A stretch of DNA of 64,000 bases from Doryteuthis pealeii (lineage: Eukaryota; Mollusca; Cephalopoda; Myopsida; Loliginidae), in contig CM042143.1 in the NCBI GenBank assembly GCA_023376005.1, forward strand, positions 86,330,051 through 86,394,050, written 5' to 3'. A program made the translations under genes and the position numbers. This document shows positions 23,641-34,834 of the stretch, in pieces (the first letter of the stretch is position 1; the number at the start of each line of letters is the position of its first letter). The notes under the pieces are model-generated. The model searched no databases, was not told the DNA's origin, and saw nothing but the letters and a program-made list of their open reading frames with translations.

Positions 23641-24081
23641 TCACAACTTCCAGCATTGTGGTTCTTCACGCCACGTTTTATACCAACTGCCACACACATA
23701 AATGTTCAACACTGAGCCTACATCCAGGATATCTCGCAAATAGCAGGCAGACACTTGGATGCTGCATGCAATCTTAAACAAATCATAGAAGCAACCCACA
23801 AGGAAGCAGCTGTATGGCCACTTGCCCCCTATCATACAAACTATCCAAGTGAAACAAACAAGACATGCTGGACACTGCTGGAGAAGCAAGGACGATCTCA
23901 TAAGGGATGTTCTCCAGTGGAAACCAGCATATAGGCGTGCGAGGCTGTCCAGCAAAGACCTACATTGACCAGATCTGCATATATACTGGATGCTGCACAG
24001 AAGACCTCCTGAGGGCAATGAATGATAGGGACAGTTGGTGAGAGATTGTCATGGATATCTGTGCTACTAGCGTGACATGAC
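23641..24081 (+). pseudogene. LINE fossil, ORF2 3' end (different LINE)
   Basis: In broken plus-strand frames it reads RHAGHCWRSKDDLIRDVLQW, KPAYRRARLSSKDLH, a DLHIYW/GCCTEDL stretch and ISVLLA/ATSV before TGA (about 24076-24081). The AGHCWRS...DTGC..EDL pattern is common at the end of certain LINE ORF2 proteins. Frameshifts and stops make it dead. Confidence 0.65.
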
Positions 24082-24189
24082 GATGATGGCATTAACTCCC
24101 CACACTTTCACAACAAGTTGCTCCTTTTCTCTGTGGGGGTTTCTTTATTTTTAGCAACGCAGAAAGCAAAGCAACATTCCTCTAAAATA

Positions 24190-24541
24190 AAGAACGGTAA
24201 AGTCATCAGGGTGGCCTAAAGTCAGTATCAGCCAGACAGCGAGGGAGTCTATCCCATTTTCACTAGCACTAGACCAAGGAGATTATTTTAGCGTCTGAGG
24301 TGGAGTGCCACATCTACCATCAACTCCTTACTTTACCGCACAAATCCCTGTGCTATGCACATGATGAGTTGGCGAGGGCAGGTATCGAACCAGGAACCTT
24401 GTGGTTCCTAGTTGGACACTGTATCTATTGAGTACATAACTTGACTACAAATAACCTTGTGTATTCATATCTTTATGTGTATTCCGTTGAACGAGTCAGA
24501 CTATCTTGGAGAGGAAATATATTCCCTTACAACATTAAGAA
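24190..24541 (+). repeat. SINE-C body, partial head and associated tail
   Basis: The SINE-C body is followed by GAGTTGGCGAGGGCAGGTAT and CGAACC (minus-strand B box of the tRNA-like head). It then passes into the same tail found at 22137-22263 (TCTATTGAGTACATAACTTG). Confidence 0.8.
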
Positions 24542-24767
24542 CAGAGTTGTTATTCTAACATCTTCAGAATTATTAACAAAAAAAAAAAAAAAAAAAAGGA
24601 ATGAAATCCTTATGAACAGCTGCACAAATATAGCGAAAAATAAATTAAAAAATTAAAAAATTAGCAACTTTAGTTTATTTGTTCTTTTAATTTACATTTC
24701 AGGGGGAAAAAATCATTATCAAGTCATTTTCAAGTTGTCAGTTTTTTTGTAATTTACCAATAAGTGA

Positions 24768-24948
24768 GAGAGAGAGTGAGAAAGAGAGTGAGAAAGAGAG
24801 AGAGTGAGAAAGAGAAAGAGAGAGAGTGAGAAAGAGAGAGAGAGAGATGAGAAAGAGAGAGAGAGAGAGAAAGAGAGAGTGAGAAAGAGAGAGAGAGTGA
24901 GAAAGAGAGAGAGAGAGAGTGAGAAAGAGAGAGTGAGAAAGAGAGAGA

Positions 24949-24981
<33 letters not shown>

Positions 24982-25098
24982 TGAGAGTGAGAAAAGAGAG
25001 AGAGAGAGAAGAGAGAGAGAGTGAGAAAGAGAGAGAGTGAGAAAGAGAAAGAGAAAGAGAGAGTGAGAGAGAAAGAGAGAGAGAGAGAGAGAGTGAGA
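24768..25098. repeat. GA-rich minisatellite (about 330 bp)
   Basis: Repeats of the general form GAGAGAGTGAGAAA with variable length. On the transcribed strand this is a long polypyrimidine tract. Long open frames through it (Ser/Leu or Glu/Arg repeats) are by-products of the repeat, not genes. Confidence 0.95.
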
Positions 25099-25299
25099 CT
25101 GAATTTGGCTAACTTTATCATAACCCACACTTGGACAAAATTTCAGAAAAATTGAAGGTGATGGGTGACATGACCTGGATGATTTGACATGGAATTACCC
25201 AGTATGCAAATTAACCACACCATATATTAATGTAAGCCTTTATTTCTTAGTGATATATAAGACACATTTCAGGATTTTAAACACACTGATAAGAATGGA

Positions 25300-25745
25300 C
25301 TGTTTCGAGGCAACTCTAACTCAGATAGAGACATCATTAATGAATAAGATTTATTCTATATATTAATGATTTTAACTATAAATTAAATGCTCATTGATAA
25401 ATTACACAGTATCTTTTTTTATGAACTCATTGCACATTCGGTTTTCCGGTTTCCAGTGAGCTTTGGCCGCTGGACTCATCAAGAGTTTAATAATAGCGTC
25501 GATTCCTGAGGTGCCCCCCTTGTGGGGAATGCCAAAGGGATCGACGCAATTTTTGTTCTTTCCCACCCATGAGCTTCGGCTTGTGGGTGGACCCATGTTA
25601 AAACGAGGCCTTGTGCCCAGCCCATACAAGTGGGGTATGAGGCAAATACCCATTGATAAATTACACAATTCTTGAGGGTATTCTGATGTAAGCAGTGACA
25701 TAGTTTCGGTTACAGACAGAGAGACATCGAATCTCCATTATAATA
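25300..25745 (-). mobile_element. Helitron-family relative interrupted by SINE-T
   Basis: On the minus strand the right end reads ATTATAATGGAGATTCGATG, then TAACCGAAACTATGTCAC, the Helitron-like 5' region. The sequence is split at 25408/25651 by a 242-bp insertion. It resembles the sequences at 6960-7212 and 63402-64000. A 3' hairpin/CTAG end is not evident. Confidence 0.6.
25409..25650 (-). mobile_element. SINE-T: GC-rich structured retroposon, 17-bp target duplication
   Basis: Insertion of 242 bp flanked by perfect 17-bp direct repeats CATTGATAAATTACACA (25392-25408 and 25651-25667). On the minus strand its 3' end carries A7 followed by GATAC, so it was copied in by a LINE-type reverse transcriptase. 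Base composition is much richer in G+C than the surroundings. The minus strand can fold: GCGTCGATCC with GG(A)ATCGACGC, CCACCCA with TGGGTGG, and TCCAG with CTGGA. A diverged copy lies at 50565-50830. I see no clear A/B boxes and cannot name the parent RNA. Confidence 0.8.
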
Positions 25746-26517
25746 AAATAAGAGGTTAAATACTTTTGTGTGTGGAAATAAGTTTATGTTGTCTTCCCTT
25801 TTTATGTTCAGTGTTGGTATATCATGAATATAGTAATCCTAATATCGGTCTTTGGAGAGTGGGACTCAACTAAATCATCTTACCAATCGACAAAGTACAC
25901 CTATAGGACAATAGTCATGATTGCGTTAATAGTTATATTTAACTATTAACTATTTGGCTACTGTTAATTGTTAACCAAACACTAAACTAAGTACTTGTTT
26001 TCTAGTTTCATTTTCTTTTTAAACTTTTTTCTTTAAACTCTTTTATATCCAGCTTTCAGGGTGGGGGGATGGTGGGTGTTGAAGAGGGGGGGGCGAGTGG
26101 TGAGGGTTTTAAGAAGTCAAAGCAGACAATAATAATAGTTTGATAATGGTGTTTAAGGCTTAATTCTCTTGAAGGAATTTACTCAAACCTTTTAACCCGG
26201 AGTGCCCCAAACAACCTGATAAACAAAATGATGGATGCCCTGAAAACGCCAGATTGTCAGATCTTAGAAAATGATTTCGAGTTATAGAAATAAAAAAATA
26301 AAAATCAGAGAAATTAAATTAAATGAATATATTTCTATATTTTTAAAGGATCAGCAATACAATACTAGCTAGTCAACCATTTCACCCCCCACACCCCGCT
26401 ATTGCGGATGGCAGTTGTAGATAAAGGGTTAAAATAAAGAATTCTGCTTCTTATTGGGGCAGTAAAAAGAAAGGGAGATCTTTGGCTTAAACAAGATTTT
26501 GTTCACAGAGAAAAAAA

Positions 26518-26699
26518 AAGCGAGAGAGAGAGACAGAGAGAAGAGAGAGAGAGAGAGAGAGAGAAGAGAAAGAGAAAAGAGAGAGAGAAGAGAAGAGAGA
26601 GAGAGCAAGAGCAGAGAAGAGAGAGAGAAGAGCAAGAAAGAGAGAGAGAGCAAGAGAGAGAGAGAGTGCAAGAGAAGAGAGAGAGAGAGAGAGCAAGAG

Positions 26700-26755
<56 letters not shown>

Positions 26756-26786
26756 AGAGAAAGAGAGAGAGAGAGCGAAAGAGAAA

Positions 26787-26819
<33 letters not shown>

Positions 26820-26824
26820 CGAAG

Positions 26825-26886
<62 letters not shown>

Positions 26887-26912
26887 TGCAAGAGAGAGAG
26901 AGAGAGAGAGAG
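26518..26912. repeat. (GA)n-rich microsatellite, about 395 bp
   Basis: Nearly pure purine GA repeat with scattered AAGA and GCA interruptions. The encoded Glu/Arg or Ser/Leu frames are low-complexity artefacts. Confidence 0.97.
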
Positions 26913-26964
26913 GGACAGGTAATGATTTGAAGTAAGATTTTGCTGGCAGACAAATAAGGAATTG

Positions 26965-27150
26965 ATTATAACTTTAGGTCACAAGAAGACAATATCAGAT
27001 CATTATCAACAACATGGTCGCTAATAGATTCAACCCACTATTCCTTTATTAAATCCGGCTGTACTCCTGATGACACACTGTGTGCGTTTACTGACATCAT
27101 TCAAACCAATAATCCTTTCTGTGTAATTAACCTTTAATCAAAATCAATAA
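26965..27150 (+). repeat. Recent duplicate pair, copy 1 (partner 30697-30850)
   Basis: It shares almost every base with 30697-30850 (TGATTATAACTTTAGGTCAC to TTAACCTTTAATCAAAATCA). The partner lacks about 33 bases after CACACTGT. High identity suggests a young transposition or duplication. Confidence 0.85.
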
Positions 27151-27269
27151 AAAGGACGCCAGCAGGGGCAATTAAGTTCAATGCCAGATCATTTTGTATC
27201 TATAGAGCTTGTATTATTTGTTTTCTTTTTGTAATCAAATAAGGAAAACTATTCTATAATATAAGAAAG

Positions 27270-27520
27270 TAATGTGGGCGGAATGGCTTATTGTTGGTAT
27301 CAGCCAGACAGCGAAGGAGTCTATCTCCTTTTCACTAGCACTAGACTAGGGAGATTGTTTTTGTGTCTGAAGTGGAATGCGATATTGACCATCAGCTTTC
27401 CACTTTGCCACACAGATCCTAGCTGTATTAATTGTGTGCTGAGTTGGCGAGGGCCAGTATTGAACCCGAAACCTTCTGGTTTTGAGGCCGATGCTCTACT
27501 GACTGAGCTAAACCAGAAGC
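27270..27520 (-). repeat. SINE-C, full-length with tRNA-like head
   Basis: On the minus strand from about 27514 the head reads GGTTTAGCTCAGTCAGTAGA (A box) and GGTTTCGGGTTCAATACTGG (B box), with GGCCTCAAAACC where an anticodon arm would be. The SINE-C body (CACTAGCACTAGACTAGGGA on plus) follows. This and 50160-50375 define the family. Confidence 0.87.
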
Positions 27521-27689
27521 TATTTCTTTTCAGAATCTGATTAATCAGAATTAGTGCAAATACAAACTCACACTGTTATTAGATTGCAAATTGGACTGAA
27601 AATTGCCTTGTTCAAAAGTATTTCAATAACAAAAATTAGTCTGAAACAAACAGAAAATTGATTGAAATAACAAAAGATAAATCTTCAAT

Positions 27690-27830
27690 AAGGCTGTTTG
27701 GAGTTCACATAGAACTATCACCATTGGGAAAGGTATGAATCCAACTATTCTCCCTCCAGCTATGGATAAATGGCAGAGTAAATTGGGCTCTTTAACTTTA
27801 GCATGACAACCAGTCTAGGCAAAGGAAAAC
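27690..27830 (+). repeat. SINE-B body fragment
   Basis: It contains GGGAAAGGTATGAATCCAAC, GGGCTCTTTAACTTTAGC and AGTCTAGGCAAAGGAAAACT. The head is degraded. Confidence 0.7.
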
Positions 27831-27957
27831 TCGAACTAGTAAATCTGAAGGTTATTCTTGCCCAAGACACAGTACACAAGTAGTTCCTCCATGACCAAAA
27901 CCAGGTTACAGAACCAGGGAGAGAGGAATAGGCTATGCCTACTGAGGAAATACTACA

Positions 27958-28115
27958 CAAGTAGTATCCTTGATACTGATGAGAAGGTTCAGCAAGCTCT
28001 AGAGATGGTCATGGCGAACCTGTGAATTATCATCAATGAGGTAGCTTGTTCTCTGCAGATTAGTCATGGTTTTACCTATCATATCATCCACGATGAGCTC
28101 GGCTTCCATAAAATA
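27958..28115 (+). repeat. Dispersed repeat E, partial copy
   Basis: Matches 15545-15680 (CTGATGAGAAGGTTCAGCAA; GAGGTAGCTTGTTCTCTGCA). Confidence 0.75.
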
Positions 28116-28119
28116 AGAG

Positions 28120-29390
28120 TGCAGATAATTTTTGAATCTATCTCGTATTCTGCTTTGAATTGTTTTTATCTTTGTTGATCAAAATTCGAGCAAGTTCAAT
28201 TCAATGGTTTATTCTTCAGATTAATGCTCATTTGGATTTTATAGACTTGACCTTAAATGCGCTTTAATGTGGAAATCAGCACAAGATTGTACAAGTTATG
28301 ATAAAAGGTTGTAAATGTATTAATCATTCATAGCCTTCCTTTTAATCGATTAGTATGTCTGCTGTAAAACAGTCTGGTGTATAAATAAAAAAAACCTAAT
28401 TTGAAATACAGCATAACTAGTGAACCTTGACACTAAATCTTTTCCAAGCTGCGAGGGCCAAAGAGTTGTCCAGCCAAAGCTGATTGAAAAGCCACTAAGT
28501 AATTCATTCAAACTTATGTTTTCTAAAATAGTATATTAATTAATTAGATTAAATTACTATAACCAGAAGTTAGAGTTCCGCATTCTGTGGTTGCTGGTTC
28601 AATCTCAAGTGACAAAGATTGTGGTATACACTGCTGAAGAGACCTAATAAGGTCAAAACAGCTGCACAGTATTCCACATGTCACACACAGTGTTTTCTGA
28701 TTGTGGTAATTTAATTGAATTAATTAATATATAATTCTTCTATCTACAAAATAGTATGTATAAATCATCATCCTCAGTTTGTGCTGTTAGCATGGATTCT
28801 CATGATTTTCTCTTGACAAACTTCCCTGTTGGTCTTTACTCCTGGTAGGTCCTCCATATGACATCAAGAATCCGGATTAGTGTAGGTTTTTGCTGGTCAC
28901 CAAACATTGGTGTGTCCATGTGTAGGTGTACATAGGAGAATATGACTTATGAGTTCGTCCTTGCTTCTCTAGCAATACCATGCATGTCCTCCCTGGTGGT
29001 TTGTGTAATAGAAGGCAGGTGAGTGTACAATAGTTTTAACTATTATATATGAAGATGAAAGTAATAGCACAACTGGAGTTTGAACTTGGTTACTATAATG
29101 TAGTAGGCCCAACACTTTAGCCAATACACCACAGGGACTTCCCTCTCCCAAGGTTAGTATACTCATATAGTACAAATCTCATTTTGGTTTTTGATACAAA
29201 ATATTCCTACATTACACACATAGAAATATGGTATAGATATACTGTGTCAGGTCACTCAATATGCTAAGTACTATGTAACAAAGTACTACTTGTTCATAGT
29301 AGAATCATTGGTGACTAAACCGGTAACCACACAGTTTTGTCTGGTGAGGAAAGTGGCTAGACACCCTGCAGAATGAAAAAAAAGACCTGT
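28120..29390. other. Largely unassigned intron sequence
   Basis: No exon or well-defined repeat was found. A tRNA-like minus-strand piece may lie at about 29070-29140 (TTTGAACTTGG with CACCACAGGGACT), related to the one at 18060-18125. Confidence 0.45.
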
Positions 29391-29604
29391 AAAAGGGCAG
29401 AGGAAGCTCTTTGCTCAAAGGTCATCTAGCACATTATTTCTAAAGTCCAACCCCTCCTCATAGCGGTAGGGCTGTGTAAACTTGGTAGTCAGCCATGCCA
29501 TTGGGAACTTAAGTTCCTGGTAGGGTCTCCTAAGGCGGACAGGTCTGGCACCCAATGGTATTAGGGCTACAACCTGGCCAAAGGAGCGCTGGCAAAAATC
29601 CAAA

Positions 29605-29850
29605 GGGCATCTTCATCATCGTAAAAAATCAACAGCTTTTGGCATACTTGTCACTGCATCTGTGAAAAATCTACAGCAAACAAGGGCATCTCATTCCCCT
29701 GACCAGGATAAGCATGAAGGGTTTGGAGACCACTTGTGAATTTCCAATTACCTTGTTACTCCTTCCATGAATTCACAGCAGGTGAATTCATTGGTTGGAG
29801 CTGGCTCAACCGACCCAGGATGAATGCCTCACAGAAACAGAAGAAAGAAA
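29605..29850 (+). repeat. Dispersed repeat S
   Basis: Matches 62206-62425: AAACAAGGGCATCTCATTCC, CCTGACCAGGATA, CCTTGTTACTCCTTCCATGA and AACAGAAGAAA. Family unknown; it ends in an A-rich segment, so a retroposon 3' end is possible. Confidence 0.7.
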
Positions 29851-30696
29851 TACTTGAAAAGCAACAAAATGATTTTTTTTCCTATCTGAAATTATCTATT
29901 AAAAATGTAAAAAAAAAAAAAAAAAAGTTTTAAATCTAAATCTTTTCTTTTATTGAACACTTAAAACAATTTGCAATATGAAACATTGAATTGCAAAGAA
30001 TTTTGGAAGAAATAACAGGTGGTCTTAATTGGAAAAGATATTGAAAACAAAATAAACAGCATTTTGCACTGGCAATGCATTTACAAAATATTCAGATCAA
30101 TAGATTTTCTTTTTCTTTAACGTAAACAGAATCAATGACATTGTTTTTGAGTGTTTCTGGATCAGAGCTTTTCCAAACTGTATGTTGCCAATAATCTCTA
30201 GATATTCTTTCTTTAATGAATAAATAAATTTCTTTTGTTGAATTATTTCTTTTTATATACAAGGTAAGTTCAAAAAGTATCAATGCTAAAGCTGTATTTA
30301 CTCAGATAGAAATGAACAATGATTGAAACAGTCTCCCTTTAACAAGTTGGCCATGATGTACACCACATGTGGTACACAAAGAACTATCCAAAACCGCAAT
30401 GTGTGATATATATGGTACACACCTATAAAATATATATTTTTAAGATGACCATAAATCAGTTTTAATTATCAAAATACAAAATATCAATACTGTTGAGGAG
30501 TGTTCAAAGTAAACAACTATATAATAGAAAATCTTTATTTGTAACTGCAAATGACAAAACAATAAATTTTTTAAAAAAAATTCATATCCTTGCATTTCAA
30601 TGAATCTTAGTTAGATGCCTTTAAATTATTACCAAAAATCATCAAAGTATTTTGTGCAGATTTGCAGAGGCAAGTCCTTTCAGACTTACTTTTTTT

Positions 30697-30850
30697 GATT
30701 ATAACTTTAGGTCACAAGAAGACAATATCAGATCATTATCAACAACATGGTCGCTAATAGATTCAACCCACAATTCCTTTATTAAATCCGGCTGTACTCC
30801 TGATGACACACTGTAATCCTTTCTGTGTAATTAACCTTTAATCAAAATCA
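30697..30850 (+). repeat. Recent duplicate pair, copy 2 (partner 26965-27150)
   Basis: Nearly identical to the partner 3.7 kb to the left, with one internal deletion of about 33 bp. Confidence 0.85.
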
Positions 30851-31419
30851 GACTTACTTTTACAAAGAAAGGCAACTTTAACTTTGATATCTGTCTTGGT
30901 ATTGAAGTCATAAGAGTCAGAACATGGCACCAGAAAGGAAGAAGTTTTGCATGAGCAATTTGTGGCCAACATAAATTCATTAGAATAAAGTGAATGTTCC
31001 ATTGACCAAAACAACTTTTTTGTTTGTCTTCCATCAAATCTTCTGGTTAGTCAGACACAGGAAAAGGGTCAAGAAAGTGAACTCTTGTTTTGGGGCAAGA
31101 GGGGGTCAAACTCAAGACCCAAGGATGTTTGAAAAGTGTCCTCTGGTTGGTCAGCAGTGTAAGAGAACTTGGTCATGTCCTGCTTGTCTGGATCGAACAC
31201 ACATCTATCGGAATGTGAAAAACATGACTTAAGCATGATGTAGGCACATGGTTTGATTCAGGTGCCTGGATACACAAACATTTGTGTGGGCTCTGATGTC
31301 AAGAAACAAACAAGCCAACAACTACTGAAAAGCGAATTTGATCCTCACAGGAAGCCCCATGTTTGTGACCTTGTGTTGCATCATACTCATATTGAACAGT
31401 ATGGGTAATTACCTATTAG

Positions 31420-31660
31420 CACTACCACAACTAAGCATGGAAGATCTGGTCTCCAACAGACAGGGTTGGCGAGACGCCTGCCTCGCAGGAGCTAATCAGC
31501 TTAATATCAAGATTAACAGAGCTGCAGATGCAGATGGGAATTTCCCATGCAATGTGTGTGACCGCATCTGCAAGTCCAGAATTGAACTAACTAGCCACCA
31601 GAGGGTCCACAACAGTTGAACACATGGAGTGACGTCATCATCATCTACAATGGACTTCTA
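31420..31660 (+). pseudogene. LINE fossil: ORF2 3' end with zinc finger
   Basis: The plus strand encodes DLVSNRQGWRDACLAGANQL, NIKINRAADADG and then FPCNVCDRICKSRIELTSHQ-RVH before TGA. The C..C...H...H finger and the GWRDAC segment are typical of the C-terminus of some LINE ORF2 proteins. Only the last 80 or so residues remain. Confidence 0.8.
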
Positions 31661-31955
31661 AACAGAAAGGACCACTTTATTATTACGTTCTTCTTTTTCC
31701 TTCCTTCATTAACACCCCCAAAAAGCAAACCCCTTCCATTGAATTGAGCGAGTGAGTTAGTTGTTGTTCAATTTAACAATGCACCAACTAAGCATAACTA
31801 AATTTGTACATAAAGCAGTTAATATTTATAGCACTCAGGAATATTCCATACTTGCATCTAGGTGATCTCATTCCTTGAGTCCTGATTTGCTGCTCATCTT
31901 AGTGTGGTTATGGTGCTAGATAAATATTCACCATTCTGGATTATGCTGGCAGCAA

Positions 31956-33859
31956 GGGTAATACTTTTTTGGTACGGCCAACTGCCTGATGCTCGAGTCC
32001 AGCCAATTAGCCCCGCCCACAGATTTTTATAGCCCCGCCCACAGATTTTTATAGTCCCGCCTACAAATCTTAATGAAAAGAAAGATCGTACTTTTCAAAA
32101 GTAGAGTCATATATTACTTTTAAAACGTAATATTTTTTAGCTTAGAAAATTGAAAGTTTTAATTAAAACAACTTTGAATCATGTAAATTTAGAGTTCTAC
32201 AAACATTTTTTCTTTAATTATTTGAATATGCACGAATCTTTACATTCCTTTTTTTTTTTTTTTTTACAAATCAAACAATCATTTCATGTTCCCTCACGCA
32301 ATAAATTTTAAGAACATCTTTGAGTTAAAACTTATTAAAACTATTATAATTATTAAACTTATTAAAAAACAAAACAAAAAATAAATAAATTACGTAAATT
32401 CTGAAATTATGAATTGAAAATAATTTTTGAAGTAAAATGGTACATAATTTGGAATTGTTTTGTTTTTGTGTTTTAATATTAAACGTAATAGCAGCAGGTG
32501 CCAGCCTCGTAACGTTTGATTTGCTTGGGGGATGGGGACAAACTTGTTTTTCATTTAAATCATTAAATAATTTTGTTTAACTTTTTAAAACTTTAAAATT
32601 TTATGTTATTCGATGTTTTCTGGTTTTAAATTAGTAAAAAAAAATTAAATTCAAATGAAAAACTAAAATATTTATACACGCTTACAAATCTTAATGAAAG
32701 AAAGATCGTACTTTTCAAAAGTACGGTCCTATTTTACTTTTAAAACGTAATATTTTTTAGCTTAGAAAATTGAAAGTTTTAAATAAAACAACTTTGAATC
32801 ATGTAAATTTACGGTTCTACAAACATTTTTTCTTTGGTTATTTGAATATGCACGAACCTTTACTTTTTTGTTTTGTTTTGTTTTTAGAAATAATCAAACA
32901 ATCATTTCATGTTTCCCCTCACTCGATAAATTTTAAGATCTTTGAGTTAAAACTTTATTAAAAAACAAAACAAAAAATAAATAAATTACGGAAATTCTGA
33001 AATTTATGAATTGAAAATAATTTTTAAGTAAAAATGGTACACAACTTGGAATTGTTTTGTTTTGGTGTTTTTTTTTATTTTTAATATTAACGTAAAAAGC
33101 AGCAGTTGCCAGCCTCGTAATGTTTTCAAAAGTACGACCACGAAATCATGTAAATTTAGGGTTCTACAAACATTTTTTCTTTAGTTATTTGAACTAGCAA
33201 ATATAGGCACCCTCCGGTGCAAGTATTTAAGTTTTGATATAATAAAATATCATATTAAATTAGAAAGGTTAATGAAACTTAATAAGAATTCAGATAAAAA
33301 TATTTGAACAGAGGGGGTATGATTGAAAAATAGAACAACGTTGAAACTAACTCTTCTACCATTTACCATTACTCCGCCTTTCATTGGTAAATTTTCCTAA
33401 ATTAACTATTTAGTTAAAATAAGAAGTAAAGAATAAAATTACAATTATTTCTTCTTGTCAATGGATTGCTTTTAAGATTTATCCCGAGATTTGTTGCTCA
33501 TATTCATTAATAAAACCAAAAAATTAGAAATCAATAATACTAAGCATATATGTATTAAAATCACATTTTTAAGATCGAAATGCAAAGCCTTCCAATTCAC
33601 ACTGTAAACCGCTATTTTGTTGTGTATATAAATACAATAGAACTCTAAATTTACATGATTCAAAGTTGTTTTAATTAAAACTTTCAATTTTCTAAGCTAA
33701 AAAATATTACGTTTTAAAAGTAATAAATAACTGTACTTTTGAAAAGTACGATCTTTCTTTTCATTAAGATTTGTAGGCGGGGCTATAAAAATCTGTGGGC
33801 GGGGCTAATTGGCTGGACTCGAGCGTCAGGCAGTTGACCGTACCAAAAAAGTATTACCG
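31956..33859. mobile_element. MULE-like fold-back element (1904 bp) with 10-bp target duplication
   Basis: Perfect 10-bp direct repeats CTGGCAGCAA (31946-31955 and 33860-33869) flank an element with long terminal inverted repeats of about 200-235 bp beginning GGGTAATACTTTTTTGGTAC. Long TIRs with 9-11-bp target duplications fit Mutator-like elements. The arms hold GC boxes (GGGCGGGGC) around CTATAAAAAT. Inside, a segment of about 450 bp is directly duplicated (about 32050-32520 and 32680-33130), and a truncated Helitron sits at 33191-33645. No transposase frame is visible, so it is non-autonomous. Confidence 0.82.
33191..33645 (-). mobile_element. Truncated Helitron inside the MULE-like element
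   Basis: On the minus strand it ends CTAG followed by T, after a degraded GCACC-GGAGGGTGC hairpin. It runs parallel to the copies at 4244 and 53943 but lacks the 5' TC end, stopping near the right TIR. Confidence 0.75.
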
Positions 33860-34174
33860 CTGGCAGCAATGCAGTTTCTGTATTGAGTTACAGCTTGCTT
33901 GCTGCCTTGTCTGCTAATTTGATGGCAATTGGAATTCTACTGTGATGGTGAGCCTCGTATTGCTTCTACACGATCCTCTCCAGGCCACAAGGCCCACTTA
34001 TACCTTTCCAACATAAGATTTTTTGAAAATGTGCAAAATCCAAAATATAAACAAAAGAAAAAAGTACAATTATCAATTACAGATTGAATTAAAAAAAATG
34101 ATAAAGTGAAAATTACAACACATAACATTTTCTTGTTATTTGAGAAAATAATAAAAATGAAAAAAGGAATTTAC

Positions 34175-34273
34175 CTTTACAGTAGCTGCCCTAGGTATGC
34201 CATAAATGAGGGCCAGTTCTCCAAAACTACCACCTTCTCCAATTGTGGTCACATGATCGTTATTCACATAGAC
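34175..34273 (-). CDS. PRKAR1A: PKA type I regulatory subunit, internal exon (CNB-A cassette)
   Basis: A 99-nt, phase-0 exon encoding [20 protein letters not shown] and [13 protein letters not shown]. It contains the CNB-A phosphate-binding cassette [16 protein letters not shown], with the conserved Glu and Arg that bind cAMP. Acceptor TTCCAG, donor AAG|gtaaat. Intact and highly conserved. A 1.9-kb fold-back element begins only about 315 bp beyond its donor. Confidence 0.97.
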
Positions 34274-34356
34274 CTGGAATACAAAAAAAAATACAATCAC
34301 CAAATAAAAAAAAGAAGTCAGAAGATAATTTTACTTTGATATTGATTAAGAAAATG

Positions 34357-34524
34357 AGATTGAAAGAGAGAGAGAGAGAGGGGGGCTATGAAAGATAGTA
34401 AGAAAGAAGGAGACAGGAAGAGAAAGGGAAATTGAGAGAGAAACACACAGAAAAATAATGTGGACGGAGAGAGACTGAGTGGGAAAGGATCAGAATGAGA
34501 GAGGAGTGTGAATAAAATGTGCAT

Positions 34525-34556
<32 letters not shown>

Positions 34557-34620
34557 GAGGGAGAGAGAAAAAAGAGATGATATGAAAAAGAAAAAGAAAA
34601 TAATTAGGTCAAATGTTCTT
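34357..34620. repeat. Degenerate GA-rich tract
   Basis: GA runs at about 34365-34382 and 34525-34552 with purine-rich sequence between, about 100 bp upstream of the exon 34175-34273 acceptor on the transcribed strand, where it is polypyrimidine. Confidence 0.8.
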
Positions 34621-34834
34621 TTGGATTATTTGGTATAAACCATAAACAACTTCCGGGCTGAAATGAATAACCATTGACATTACAATTTGTGGAAAATGAA
34701 TCTTATAATTACTATTAAAAAAAAACTTAACTCATTTAAGCCATTTAATGTGATGTCTCCTACAAGGAATAGGACATCTTGCCAATGTTGGATTTATGAA
34801 TTGGATTTACCTATTTGGAACTTTACTCTTTCTG

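Noticed and set aside
24738..25130. Long reading frames of 124-130 codons encoding Ser/Leu repeats
   Set aside because: Pure by-product of the GA minisatellite; all frames are open and low in complexity.
25420..25500. Hammerhead-ribozyme-like core in SINE-T (UUGAUGA, a stem, then GGAAAC on the minus strand)
   Set aside because: The first C of the required CUGAUGA is U, the GAAA would have to overlap the stem, and the copy at 50565 lacks both motifs. No proper third stem or cleavage site is visible. The resemblance is superficial unless better copies are found.
26429..26953. Reading frames of 134-174 codons (Ser/Leu or Glu/Arg repeats)
   Set aside because: Same reason: a GA microsatellite read in several frames.
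27445..27514. Functional tRNA gene
   Set aside because: A and B boxes are good, but acceptor-stem pairing is not evident and the head is joined to a repeated SINE body; it is a SINE promoter.
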